Source: Aliishimia sp039978895 (GTDB lineage Bacteria > Pseudomonadota > Alphaproteobacteria > Rhodobacterales > Rhodobacteraceae). From it: a stretch of DNA of 64,000 nt. The stretch is taken from NCBI GenBank assembly GCA_039978895.1, contig JBDWAL010000029.1, positions 186,001-250,000 on the forward strand, read 5' to 3'. Of this stretch, positions 34,856 through 43,840 are shown piece after piece. A program made the position numbers and the translations under genes. Each line of letters starts with the position of its first letter. Position 1 is the first letter of the stretch. The notes below the pieces were generated by a model that saw only the letters and a list, made by a program, of their open reading frames with translations, was not told the DNA's origin and searched no databases.

Positions 34856-36769
34856 TCAGCCGCGTTTATCGCCGTCGAGATCCTCGAACTCGGCATCTAC
34901 GATGTCGTCTTCCATTGGGCCTGCATCGGCGCCCGCTGGTTCTTCATCGCCTTCACCCTGCGTCGACTTGTAGATCGCCTCGCCGAGTTTCATTGCAGCT
35001 TCGGTTACGTTCTGAACGCCAGACCTGATCTTTTCGGCAGAGGAATCCTCTTTCTCCAGATCATCTTTGAGCGCAGCAATCGCAAGTTCGATCGCTTCAA
35101 CAGTTGTTGGGTCGACCTTGTCAGCATGCTCTTCGACGGATTTCTCAGTCGAGTGGATCAAGCTTTCAGCTTGGTTGCGTGCTTCAACACTTTCGCGGCG
35201 TTCTTTATCCGCTTCTGCGTTTTCTTCAGCGTCTTGAACCATTTGATCGATATCAGCATCCGACAAACCACCAGAGGCTTGGATCGTAATGTTGTGCTCT
35301 TTACCGGTACCCTTGTCCAAAGCGCCGACGGATACGATCCCGTTGGCGTCAATGTCGAAGGTCACTTCGATCTGTGGCAAGCCGCGCGGCGCCGGTGGGA
35401 TGTTCTCAAGGTTGAACGCCCCCAACATTTTGTTGTCCGTTGCCATCTCACGTTCACCTTGGAAGACCCGGATTGTTACAGCGTTTTGGTTGTCTTCAGC
35501 TGTGGAGAAAATCTGGGATTTCTTCGTTGGGATCGTCGTGTTGCGGTCGATCAGTCGGGTAAACACGCCACCCAATGTTTCGATGCCAAGGGACAAAGGT
35601 GTAACGTCCAAAAGAACAACGTCTTTAACGTCGCCTTGCAGAACACCCGCTTGGATTGCAGCGCCCATGGCCACAACTTCGTCAGGGTTCACGCCTTTAT
35701 GTGGCTCTTTGCCGAAGAACTTTGTGACTTCTTCCACAACGCGCGGCATGCGGGTCATCCCGCCAACCAGAACAACTTCATCGATGTCGTTCGCGGACAG
35801 GCCAGCATCTTTCAACGCAGCGGCACAAGGCTTCATGGACGCTTTGATCAGATCGCCAACAAGCTGCTCTAGCTTCGCACGGGTCAGTTTCATAACCATA
35901 TGCAGTGGCTGACCAGTTGAACTCATGGAGATAAACGGTTGGTTGATCTCAGTCTGGGAGGCAGAAGACAGTTCGATCTTCGCTTTCTCAGCAGCTTCTT
36001 TCAAACGCTGCAAAGCCATCTTGTCTTGCGTGAGGTCGACAGAGTGTTCTTTTTTGAACTGCTCAGCGAGGTAGTTCACGATGCGCATATCAAAGTCTTC
36101 ACCACCAAGGAATGTATCCCCGTTGGTGGATTTCACTTCAAACAGACCGTCATCAATTTCAAGGATCGTCACATCGAATGTACCGCCGCCAAGGTCATAG
36201 ACCGCGATAGTTTGCGTATTTTCTTTATCCAGACCATAGGCCAAGGCAGCCGCTGTCGGTTCGTTGATGATACGCAGCACTTCAAGACCGGCGATCTTGC
36301 CTGCATCTTTGGTTGCCTGACGTTGCGCGTCGTTAAAATAGGCTGGAACCGTGATCACGGCTTGGGTGACTTCTTCGCTAAGATAGCTCTCAGCGGTTTC
36401 CTTCATCTTGCCCAAGATAAACGCGGAGATTTGCGAGGGCGAATATTTTTCGCCTTTTGCTTCAACCCATGCGTCGCCGTTGCCGCCATCTACGACTGCA
36501 AACGGAAGGTTCTTTTTGTCTTTTTCAAGAAATTCGTCGTTTGCCCGACGACCGATCAGACGCTTTACGCCAAAAACGGTGTTGTCTGGATTTGTTACAG
36601 CCTGCCGTTTTGCAGGTTGTCCGACCAAACGTTCGTCATCTGTAAACGCGACGATAGACGGTGTTGTGCGCGCGCCTTCGGCGTTTTCAATGACGCGTGG
36701 CTGCGAGCCATCCATGATTGCAACGCAGCTATTTGTAGTACCAAGGTCAATACCAATGACTTTTGCCAT
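34856..36769 (-). CDS. dnaK: Chaperone DnaK (Hsp70)
   Basis: 637 residues. N-terminal ATPase domain beginning GIDLGTTNSCVAIMDG, with YDLGGGTFDVTILEI and VLVGGMTRMPRV; substrate-binding domain with DVTPLSLGIETLGGVFT; C-terminal lid rich in acidic residues ending with DIVDAEFEDLDGDKRG. Canonical length. Divergent from alkB, with a heat-shock type promoter candidate in the gap. Confidence 0.98.
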   Translation of the reverse strand: MAKVIGIDLGTTNSCVAIMDGSQPRVIENAEGARTTPSIVAFTDDERLVGQPAKRQAVTNPDNTVFGVKRLIGRRANDEFLEKDKKNLPFAVVDGGNGDAWVEAKGEKYSPSQISAFILGKMKETAESYLSEEVTQAVITVPAYFNDAQRQATKDAGKIAGLEVLRIINEPTAAALAYGLDKENTQTIAVYDLGGGTFDVTILEIDDGLFEVKSTNGDTFLGGEDFDMRIVNYLAEQFKKEHSVDLTQDKMALQRLKEAAEKAKIELSSASQTEINQPFISMSSTGQPLHMVMKLTRAKLEQLVGDLIKASMKPCAAALKDAGLSANDIDEVVLVGGMTRMPRVVEEVTKFFGKEPHKGVNPDEVVAMGAAIQAGVLQGDVKDVVLLDVTPLSLGIETLGGVFTRLIDRNTTIPTKKSQIFSTAEDNQNAVTIRVFQGEREMATDNKMLGAFNLENIPPAPRGLPQIEVTFDIDANGIVSVGALDKGTGKEHNITIQASGGLSDADIDQMVQDAEENAEADKERRESVEARNQAESLIHSTEKSVEEHADKVDPTTVEAIELAIAALKDDLEKEDSSAEKIRSGVQNVTEAAMKLGEAIYKSTQGEGDEEPAGADAGPMEDDIVDAEFEDLDGDKRG

Positions 36770-36880
36770 GTTTTCGATCCCTTTTCATAGTTAAGGCGAT
36801 GTCGCGAGGCGCGGGCCCGTGTCGGCACCTTTGCCCCGGTGGGTGAGACGCCCCGATAAGAAGTGAGGCGCGGTTCGAAG

Positions 36881-36912
36881 GGTATATAGGGAGGGGAAGT
36901 GTGCCCTGCAAC
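36881..36912 (-). promoter_or_regulatory. Candidate RpoH (sigma-32) promoter of dnaK
   Basis: Reading the minus strand, a TTGCAG/GTTGCA box at 36906-36912 is followed about 17 bases later by CCTATATACC (36881-36890). This fits the alphaproteobacterial heat-shock pattern (TTG box and CYTATNT box). No CIRCE repeat was seen. Confidence 0.5.
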
Positions 36913-36980
36913 ACTCAGCTTGTATCTGATATCGGTAAATTTCGGACGAAATCCTTAGGAATTGGGAAAGGTGCCTCGAA

Positions 36981-37583
36981 ATGACGGTGTTAACGTTGCG
37001 TGGCTTCCAGCTTCACAAGGGCTATTTGTCACAAAAAGAGCAAGCGAATCTTGTAGATGATCTGCGTCAGGTCATCCGCGTGGCACCTTTGTTTTCGCCT
37101 CAAACCCCTTATGGCAAGCCTATGTCGGTACAAATGACCAGTGCGGGGCAGTTTGGATGGTATTCTGACAAAAGCGGCTACAGGTATGCAAATCAGCATC
37201 CAAACAAGACCGATTGGCCTGCGATCCCCGACTCCGTGCTTCGGATTTGGCAAAATCTCTCCAACGCATCACGTGAGCCTGAGTGTTGTTTGATAAATTT
37301 CTATCAAGAGGGCGCCAAGATGGGCATGCACCAAGATCGAGATGAAGCCGACTTTCAGTGGCCTGTTGTTTCAGTTTCGTTAGGGGATTCGGCGCTGTTT
37401 CGTGTCGGGAACACTGAACGTGGTGGAAAAACCGAATCGGTCTGGCTGGAATCTGGGGATGTGATGGTCATGGGTGGGGATGCGCGTTTGACCTATCATG
37501 GGGTGGATCGCATACGTTTTGGATCGTCGAACTTGTTGGCAAAAAGTGGGCGGATCAACTTAACAATCCGAGTCGTGACGTAG
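36981..37583 (+). CDS. alkB: AlkB-family Fe(II)/2-oxoglutarate DNA dealkylase
   Basis: 200 residues. The iron ligands are His117 and Asp119 (MHQDRDEADF) and His173, with 2-oxoglutarate arginines Arg191 and Arg197 in RINLTIR. Removes methyl groups from 1-methyladenine and 3-methylcytosine by oxidation. N-terminal nucleotide-recognition lid includes FGWYSDKSGYRY. Divergent from dnaK. Confidence 0.92.
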   Translation: MTVLTLRGFQLHKGYLSQKEQANLVDDLRQVIRVAPLFSPQTPYGKPMSVQMTSAGQFGWYSDKSGYRYANQHPNKTDWPAIPDSVLRIWQNLSNASREPECCLINFYQEGAKMGMHQDRDEADFQWPVVSVSLGDSALFRVGNTERGGKTESVWLESGDVMVMGGDARLTYHGVDRIRFGSSNLLAKSGRINLTIRVVT

Positions 37584-37603
37584 TTAACGTTTGATCTGAT
37601 GGA

Positions 37604-37618
37604 ATGACCTGCGGTCAT
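37604..37618 (+). other. Short hairpin after alkB
   Basis: ATGACC (37604-37609) pairs with GGTCAT (37613-37618) over a three-base loop. No T run, so a weak terminator at most. The ATG of a possible small gene (37617) overlaps it. Confidence 0.3.
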
Positions 37619-37709
37619 GCGACATTACTATATGCACGACGACCGCTCAGGTGGTCACATCGATTACCGTCGCGAGCTCCAAGAGATAGAGGCGTGGCGT
37701 CGCGTGTAA
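37617..37709 (+). CDS. Possible 30-residue protein antisense to the permease 3' end
   Basis: ATG 37617 to TAA 37707-37709 encodes 30 residues with a charged, helix-friendly second half (DYRRELQEIEAWRRV). The last half overlaps the 3' end of the minus-strand ABC permease. The ribosome-binding site is poor (GGAATG). The composition looks natural but may be an antisense artefact; unproven. Confidence 0.22.
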   Translation: MRHYYMHDDRSGGHIDYRRELQEIEAWRRV

Positions 37710-38488
37710 AACTCGCCCATCAATCCCAGCATTAATAAGATGACGCCGATCGTGAAGGAGTACTCCCAAGAGCTATACCGTGGATTATAGTTGATGAAGA
37801 CGAAGCCGCGAGATTGATCGATAGCATGGAAAAGTGGGTTCCAATCGAACATAGCCAACATGAAACTTGGCAACGTGTTGGCCACAAACATTTTGCCAGA
37901 TGCAATCATGTTGGCACGTGCATAAATAGTTTGGAAAATCTGCACAAAAGTCGGAAACCAAGGCTTCAAGGCCAATAAAACAAGACCCAAGGTCGCACCA
38001 GTAAACCACGCAATCATCAACATTCCAAAGGCGTGGAAAGGATCTTCTACTTCAAACGGTGTAAAAGCCACGTGGTAAATGAACAGAATCATGAACAGCG
38101 ACAAAAGCTGGATATAGAGCGCACCAAAGGCGGCAGCGAGGATCGAAATGATCGTATTCATCGGGGCATGCTGCATCATTGGACTTGCGGGCCCTTCCGA
38201 ACCGACCACAGCGCCCATCGTCTTTGTGTGAGTCATATACAGGAAAATGCCGGACATAATGTAGAGTAAGAAATCGCCCCTGATCGCATTCCCGCGCAGT
38301 CCGAGCACCGAGAACATGATGTAAAAAGCCAACACGAAAATCACAACTTGCAGCATGTTGGTCGCAATCGCCAGAAACGCATTGTTGTGGGTTTTGCGAA
38401 CCGAACGGACGATAGTGTGATAAATCAGCTCGCCCATTGATAGGGCGGCGCCAAATCCACTACGTGGTCGTCGGGCGGGTTGAAACAT
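37664..38488 (-). CDS. ABC-2 type permease, capsule/polysaccharide export family (KpsM-like)
   Basis: 274 residues from ATG 38488, with about six membrane segments (VVIFVLAFYIMF, FLLYIMSGIFLYM, SILAAAFGALYIQLL, ILFIYHVAF and later pairs). ABC-2 permeases of this type export polysaccharide or lipid-linked glycan across the inner membrane. No ATPase partner lies adjacent, so it must be encoded elsewhere. It is divergent from cysQ and next to kdsB, galU and glycosyltransferases, which supports a surface-glycan role. Confidence 0.78.
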   Translation of the reverse strand: MFQPARRPRSGFGAALSMGELIYHTIVRSVRKTHNNAFLAIATNMLQVVIFVLAFYIMFSVLGLRGNAIRGDFLLYIMSGIFLYMTHTKTMGAVVGSEGPASPMMQHAPMNTIISILAAAFGALYIQLLSLFMILFIYHVAFTPFEVEDPFHAFGMLMIAWFTGATLGLVLLALKPWFPTFVQIFQTIYARANMIASGKMFVANTLPSFMLAMFDWNPLFHAIDQSRGFVFINYNPRYSSWEYSFTIGVILLMLGLMGEFYTRRHASISWSSRR

Positions 38489-38600
38489 TGTGCAAGTTGC
38501 CTCTGCTTTAAGTATGTATGTCACGGAATTCTTGCTGTTCCGTTAGGACCGCAGCATAAGGCAATCGAAATACAGATCAATAAAGGCGGCATGCTTGAAC
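38489..38600. promoter_or_regulatory. Divergent region between permease and cysQ
   Basis: 112 bases that must hold opposing promoters. The cysQ side has AAAGGCGGC at 38582-38590, a plausible ribosome-binding site. Confidence 0.35.
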
Positions 38601-39398
38601 ATGGACTATGGTAAATTAGCAGACGTGATGCGGACTTTGGCCTTACAGGCAGGTGACGCGATCATGGATATTTACGGCCAAGATGATTTTGAGGTTGAGT
38701 CGAAAGACGACGACAGTCCTGTGACGGCAGCCGACAAGGCAGCGGACGCGATCATCTCTGACGGACTTCGCGCTGCATTCCCAGATGTGATGCTTGTGAC
38801 GGAAGAGCAATCTGACAGCCATTCGCAATCTGGTGATACGTTCCTGATCGTCGACCCATTGGACGGAACCAAAGAGTTCATTCATCGCCGTGGTGACTTC
38901 ACGGTTAACATTGCTTTGGTTGAAAACGGGATTCCAACGCGGGGTGTTGTTTACGCGCCAGCAAAAAACCGGATGTTCCTAACATTGGCAGACGGTCAAA
39001 CCGTAGAAGAAGACGGTCCGTTCGACAAATCGCAACTCGGCAACACAACAGCGCTGAACGTAGCGAGCAGCGACAACACAGCATTGATGGTCGTGGCGAG
39101 CAAATCCCACAGAGATCAAGCCACTGACGACTACATCAATAAGTATAATGTTAAGGACATGAAAAGCGCCGGATCGTCCTTGAAGTTCTGTTTGGTGGCA
39201 ACAGGCGAAGCGGATTTGTATCCGCGCCTTGGCCGCACAATGGAATGGGACACCGCCGCGGGACACGCGGTTCTGACAGGCGCAGGTGGTAAGGTCGTTC
39301 AATTCGAAGGGTTAGAGCCACTTACATACGGTAAAGCGGACTTCGCCAACCCGTTCTTCATTGCTTACGCACCCAGTGTTGATTTGAAACCAGCATGA
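38601..39398 (+). CDS. cysQ: 3'(2'),5'-bisphosphate nucleotidase CysQ
   Basis: 265 residues from ATG 38601. Inositol-monophosphatase-like phosphatase with the metal site DPLDGTKEF and the WDTAAGHAVL motif. It hydrolyses 3'-phosphoadenosine 5'-phosphate (PAP), released by PAPS-dependent sulfotransferases and by sulfate reduction, preventing product inhibition. The stop overlaps the kdsB start by four bases. Its neighbourhood with a sulfotransferase gene at 45550 is notable. Confidence 0.93.
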   Translation: MDYGKLADVMRTLALQAGDAIMDIYGQDDFEVESKDDDSPVTAADKAADAIISDGLRAAFPDVMLVTEEQSDSHSQSGDTFLIVDPLDGTKEFIHRRGDFTVNIALVENGIPTRGVVYAPAKNRMFLTLADGQTVEEDGPFDKSQLGNTTALNVASSDNTALMVVASKSHRDQATDDYINKYNVKDMKSAGSSLKFCLVATGEADLYPRLGRTMEWDTAAGHAVLTGAGGKVVQFEGLEPLTYGKADFANPFFIAYAPSVDLKPA

Positions 39399-40195
39399 GC
39401 GTTCTGATCGCCATTCCCGCTCGTTATGCGTCTCAACGTTATCCGGGCAAACCACTTGTGGAATTGCGTGGAGCAGGCGGCGGCGCTCAGTCGTTGATTG
39501 AGCGCAGTTGGCGGGCGGCGATGGCGGTGACTGGCGTCGACAGAGTTGTTGTCGCTACCGATGATGAACGGATTAAGGTCGCAGCAGAAGCGTTTGGGGC
39601 AGAGGTCGTTATGACTTCGGAAAGCTGTGTGAACGGTACAGAGCGTTGCGCGGAAACGTTGCAAAAGCTTGGCGCGCAATTTGATATCGTCGTGAACCTG
39701 CAAGGCGATGCGCCGTTAACGCCCGCTTGGTTTGTTGAAGGCTTGGTTGAGGGATTGCGCAATGCACCGGACGCCGAAGTCGCGACACCGGTTCTGAGGT
39801 GCGATGGCGCTGCCCTAAATGGGTTCTTGGCAGATCGAAAAGCGGGACGTGTCGGTGGCACCACCGCGGTTTTTGATCAAGCCGGGCATGCTATGTATTT
39901 CTCCAAAGAAGTCGTTCCGTTTACAAGTGAAACTTATGCTGATGAAGCGGATACGCCTGTGTTTCATCATGTTGGTGTCTATGCATATCGTCCGGACGCA
40001 TTGCTTTCCTACCCTGAATGGCCCGTTGGTCCACTAGAAACCCTCGAAGGGCTGGAACAGCTACGGTTCATGGAAAATGGGCGCAAAGTTTTATGCGTTG
40101 AGGTTGAGGCACGAGGCCGTCAATTCTGGGAGCTGAACAATCCAGAAGACGTTCCAAAACTCGAGAAAATGATGGTGGAAATGGGAGTCGAGTGA
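39395..40195 (+). CDS. kdsB: 3-deoxy-manno-octulosonate cytidylyltransferase
   Basis: 266 residues. Activates Kdo as CMP-Kdo for LPS or capsule. Recognised by LIAIPARYASQRYPGKPL, ATDDERIKVAAEAFGAEVVMTS and NLQGDAPLT (nucleotide site). Slightly longer than the E. coli enzyme (248 aa). In roseobacters this group is often a capsule- or Kdo-specific form (kpsU type); which is not decided here. kdsD for Kdo synthesis lies at 50142. Confidence 0.92.
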   Translation: MSVLIAIPARYASQRYPGKPLVELRGAGGGAQSLIERSWRAAMAVTGVDRVVVATDDERIKVAAEAFGAEVVMTSESCVNGTERCAETLQKLGAQFDIVVNLQGDAPLTPAWFVEGLVEGLRNAPDAEVATPVLRCDGAALNGFLADRKAGRVGGTTAVFDQAGHAMYFSKEVVPFTSETYADEADTPVFHHVGVYAYRPDALLSYPEWPVGPLETLEGLEQLRFMENGRKVLCVEVEARGRQFWELNNPEDVPKLEKMMVEMGVE

Positions 40196-40626
40196 CAGCT
40201 AAGTGCGCCTAATGGTTGCTGATAAAGTTTGGCTTTTTCAGTAAGCTTCGCTAGGTCTTCATTTTTTAAGGTGTATGCGCGGCGGGGAAATTACGATAGT
40301 TATTAACCTGTTGCGACTAATAATTGTGCGTTACATTGAGTTTACAGAATTTTGAATGCGCTGCTTATGCCGGTAGTTGAGGGAACAACTTACTCGTCAT
40401 GAACGCATACTCAACCATTGGGGGCTATACGGCTGACGAGATGCGGAGGCTGGGTAATTGAGAGAAGTGCACACTTTTGCCTTGTTGTTGGCGCGCAAGC
40501 GCAACACTGCCTAATTCTAGCGCATTTTTACTTTATTTTTGACAAGCGTTACTTTTACACGCGTTGGATGTGTATACTGGAACGCAAATCCGCAGTATCA
40601 GCGGATTCTGACTAACGAGGGATACT
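40196..40626. promoter_or_regulatory. Long AT-richer gap before galU
   Basis: 431 bases with no gene I can support; frames inside are short and atypical. TATACT at 40573-40578 about 50 bases before galU may be a -10 box, with a weak TTACTT upstream; a TTGACA at 40539-40544 is too far away for that -10. GAGGGA precedes ATG 40627. No terminator for kdsB is obvious. Confidence 0.35.
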
Positions 40627-41520
40627 ATGCGGAAAAAAGTTACCAAGGCGATCTTTCCTGTCGCAGGTTTGGGGACGCGCTTCTTGCCTGCGACCAAATC
40701 GGTACCCAAGGAAATCATGACGCTGGTCGACCGTCCGTTGATCCAATACGCCATCGACGAAGCGCGGGAAGCTGGCATCAAAGAGTTCATCTTTGTGACG
40801 TCTCGCGGTAAAGGTGCGTTGGAAGACTATTTCGATCATTCGCCAACTCTGGAGCAAGAGTTGCGCAAAAAAGGCAAAGACGATTTGCTCGAAGTGCTCA
40901 AGAATACCAATATGGACAGCGGCGCGATCGCCTATATTCGCCAGCACAAAGCGTTAGGTTTGGGTCACGCTGTCTGGTGCGCCCGTCGCTTGATTGCAAA
41001 CGAACCATTCGCTGTAATCCTGCCGGATGATGTAATCGCTGCAGAAAAGCCATGCCTTCAACAAATGGTAGAAGCCTACGAAGAAACGGGCGGAAATATG
41101 GTTGCGGCCATGGAAGTACCTCAAGCGAAAACAAGTTCGTATGGCGTGTTGGACGTACGTGAAGACATGGGCTCGATGGTGTCAGTCAAAGGTCTGGTTG
41201 AAAAGCCACCCGCTGATTCCGCGCCATCCAACTTGGCGGTGATTGGGCGTTATATCTTATCGCCAAACGTGTTGAGTAATCTTAATAAATTGAAAACTGG
41301 CGCTGGTGGCGAAGTGCAGCTAACTGATGCAATCGCTTCTGAGATTGATCAAGGTAACAACGTCTACGGCTACCGTTTCCGTGGTCAGCGCTTTGACTGC
41401 GGTAGCAAATCAGGTTTCTTGCAAGCGACCGTTGCCTTCGGACTGGCACGTGATGATCTGAGAGAAGATCTTTTTGAATACCTTCAGGATGTTGTCAACG
41501 TTGGTCAAGCTGCCGAGTAA
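40627..41520 (+). CDS. galU: UTP-glucose-1-phosphate uridylyltransferase
   Basis: 297 residues. Makes UDP-glucose for exopolysaccharide and LPS. Motifs GLGTRFLPATKSVPKEIMTLVD at the N terminus, ALGLGHAVWCARRL, VEKP and FDCGSKSGFL. Normal length. Directly upstream of a glycosyltransferase group, which would use the nucleotide sugar. Confidence 0.96.
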   Translation: MRKKVTKAIFPVAGLGTRFLPATKSVPKEIMTLVDRPLIQYAIDEAREAGIKEFIFVTSRGKGALEDYFDHSPTLEQELRKKGKDDLLEVLKNTNMDSGAIAYIRQHKALGLGHAVWCARRLIANEPFAVILPDDVIAAEKPCLQQMVEAYEETGGNMVAAMEVPQAKTSSYGVLDVREDMGSMVSVKGLVEKPPADSAPSNLAVIGRYILSPNVLSNLNKLKTGAGGEVQLTDAIASEIDQGNNVYGYRFRGQRFDCGSKSGFLQATVAFGLARDDLREDLFEYLQDVVNVGQAAE

Positions 41521-41635
41521 ATCTTGGCCGCATGACTGCACTAATGGAACTCGCGTCGGATGTTTGGGCGCGGGTTGACAAGAGCACGTTCCTGTGAGGC
41601 CGAAGAGCCATCGTCACGAAGGAATTTGATCGACG

Positions 41636-42649
41636 ATGTATAGCGGCATAATTATGCGATACAGACGGCGCTGGATAAGGCGCAAACGGCTCTGGCAAGC
41701 ATTTCGCAGTCGCCATCAACTGACCTTAACGCAAGACAACCGTGCAACCATTCCAACCGACGCTATTCTTGGCTTTACAACCCTACGCAATGAAATCATG
41801 CGGCTGCCGTTCTTTCTGGAGCACTACCGCAGGCTTGGGGTGGGACATTTCTTTATCGTCGACAATGGAAGCGATGATGGATCTGCCGAATATCTACGTG
41901 CTCAAAAAGATGTCAGCTTGTGGCACACGACCGCCAGTTATCGCGGGTCTCGCTTTGGTGTTGATTGGTTAAACTGGCTGAAAATGAAGCATGCGCATGG
42001 TCATTGGGTTGTTGTCGTAGATGCGGATGAGACCCTGATTTATCCGAAATGGGAAACGCGCGACCTAAAACAACTCACAGACTGGCTGGATGACAAACAG
42101 CAACAGATGATGGGTGCGATGATGTTGGACATGTATCCGAAAGGGTCTCCGGATGCACAAAGTTATTCATCCGGAGAAGACCCGTTTCAGGTGCTAAATT
42201 GGTTTGATGCGCATGGATATTGGGTCCAGCATCAGCACAAGCTGGATAACTTTTGGCTGCAGGGCGGTGTCCGCGCTAGATGTTTTTTTGCAGACGATCC
42301 CGCGCGCGCGCCAACGTTGAACAAAGTGCCCTTGGTGCGATGGAAACGTGGGTATGCATTTGTAAATTCAACACATTCCGCGTTGCCGTCTCGGTTAAAT
42401 CACACCGTACATTCCGGTGGGGTGGATCAGATTTCTGGCGTTTTGCTGCATTCGAAATTTCTGCCCGGAACCGCAATGCGGGCGATTGAAGAAAAAGATA
42501 GGGATGAGCACTTTCAAGCCGGTACCCGCTATGGCGATTACTATGATAGTTTGGCCGACAGCCCGGATTTGTGGTGCCCTGAGTCGACCTGCTTCGAAGG
42601 TTGGCAGCAATTATGTGAGCTTGGCTTGATGTCACGTGGCGATTGGTAA
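41636..42649 (+). CDS. Glycosyltransferase, family 2-like (GT-A), copy A
   Basis: 337 residues. N-terminal basic patch (RYRRRWIRRKRLW), then a GT-A fold: GFTTLRNEIMRLPFFLEHYRR, FFIVDNGSDDGS and the metal-binding DAD at residues 129-131 (VVVDADETLIYP). Later conserved blocks are AMMLDMYPKG, LQGGVRARCFF, NKVPLVRW and STHSALPS. Closely paralogous to the next gene. Cytoplasmic or membrane-peripheral, transferring sugar to a surface glycan; donor and acceptor unknown. GAAGGA lies about 15 bases before ATG 41636, and an in-frame ATG at 41654 is an alternative. Confidence 0.82.
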   Translation: MYSGIIMRYRRRWIRRKRLWQAFRSRHQLTLTQDNRATIPTDAILGFTTLRNEIMRLPFFLEHYRRLGVGHFFIVDNGSDDGSAEYLRAQKDVSLWHTTASYRGSRFGVDWLNWLKMKHAHGHWVVVVDADETLIYPKWETRDLKQLTDWLDDKQQQMMGAMMLDMYPKGSPDAQSYSSGEDPFQVLNWFDAHGYWVQHQHKLDNFWLQGGVRARCFFADDPARAPTLNKVPLVRWKRGYAFVNSTHSALPSRLNHTVHSGGVDQISGVLLHSKFLPGTAMRAIEEKDRDEHFQAGTRYGDYYDSLADSPDLWCPESTCFEGWQQLCELGLMSRGDW

Positions 42650-42790
42650 CGATTTGGCAACATAATCTGCAAAACACCTATGATTTTGCACGTTCAAGTG
42701 ACAAGCGAATATTAAGGATAAACGACTAAACGGATTGCTTGTAAGGTAACTGTACCGGCAACATCGGATTGATAAACACGTGCGAATTTC

Positions 42791-43840
42791 ATGGCACCCG
42801 ACCTGCCTCAACTGGCGGTGGGGGTTCAAATGGGGGTTTTAGGCTCCTATCGTATGCGCCTAAAACGCAAGCGCTACCGCATTCGCGCAGTGCGCAAAAG
42901 ACGTGAGCTGGACAATGTTGCGGACAGAACGTCAAAAATCAAACCTGACGATATCTTGCTCTTCTGCACGCTTCGCAATGAGCAGGTCCGCCTTCCCTAT
43001 TTTCTTAGTTACTACCGCAAACTTGGGATCAATCACTTCCTGTTCGTCGACAATGATAGCGACGATGGAACTCGAGAATTTTTGGCGGATCAATCCGATG
43101 TGTCAATTTGGACAACATCGGCCGGTTACGCCAAATCCAGATTTGGCATGGATTGGCTAACTTGGCTCCATATGCGCCATGCTCATGGCCATTGGGCGCT
43201 TACTGTCGATCCTGATGAGTTTTTTGTTTACCCATTTTGCGATACACGCCCCTTGCGAGGGTTAACGGATTGGCTGGAATCGTCTTCGATCAAGTCATTC
43301 GGCGCGATGCTTTTGGATATGTACCCAAAAGGGCGATTAAGTGACCAGCCTTACCAGCCCGGACAAGACCCGATGGAGATCGCCTGTTGGTTTGACAGTG
43401 GCAATTACACGATTTCGCGCAACAAACGCTTTGGTAACCTATGGATACAAGGCGGGCCAAGGGCGCGTGTGTTCTTTCCTGACACCCCGGCCGAAGCGCC
43501 GGCATTGAATAAAATTCCTTTGGTGAAGTGGGATAGAAAATACACTTATGTCAGCTCAACACATATGTTGCTGCCTCGTGGGTTAAACCTTGTTTATGAT
43601 GAATGGGGCGGCGAAAAAGCCAGTGGCATCCTTCTGCATACAAAGTTCATCGATACATTTGGTGCGAAAGCACAGGAAGAACTCGCCCGCGGAGAGCATT
43701 ATGCGTCTTCTGTTGAGTACAAAGCCTATGCAGAGAAGATGGCGAATGATCCCCAACTTTGGTGCAAGTGGTCCGAAAAGTACATAAATTGGCGCCAACT
43801 TGAGATTTTGGGCCTCATGTCCAAAGGAAACTGGGCATGA
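42791..43840 (+). CDS. Glycosyltransferase, family 2-like (GT-A), copy B
   Basis: 349 residues, paralogue of copy A with the same order of blocks: FCTLRNEQVRLPYFLSYYRK, LFVDNDSDDGTREF, DPD at residues 140-142, AMLLDMYPKG, IQGGPRARVFF and NKIPLVKW. N-terminal basic patch (RLKRKRYRIRAVRKRR). Start could be ATG 42830, since the first 13 residues are less typical. The stop overlaps the next start by four bases, so copy B, the branching-type enzyme and the sulfotransferase form one coupled unit; copy A is separated by 141 bases. Confidence 0.82.
   Translation: MAPDLPQLAVGVQMGVLGSYRMRLKRKRYRIRAVRKRRELDNVADRTSKIKPDDILLFCTLRNEQVRLPYFLSYYRKLGINHFLFVDNDSDDGTREFLADQSDVSIWTTSAGYAKSRFGMDWLTWLHMRHAHGHWALTVDPDEFFVYPFCDTRPLRGLTDWLESSSIKSFGAMLLDMYPKGRLSDQPYQPGQDPMEIACWFDSGNYTISRNKRFGNLWIQGGPRARVFFPDTPAEAPALNKIPLVKWDRKYTYVSSTHMLLPRGLNLVYDEWGGEKASGILLHTKFIDTFGAKAQEELARGEHYASSVEYKAYAEKMANDPQLWCKWSEKYINWRQLEILGLMSKGNWA

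Noticed and set aside
34832..35872. 346-codon open frame on the plus strand
   Set aside because: It lies antisense to dnaK, whose identity is certain; the composition reflects the reverse of dnaK codons.
40418..40615. 65-codon frame before galU
   Set aside because: Cys/Phe/Tyr-rich composition, overlaps the probable galU promoter.
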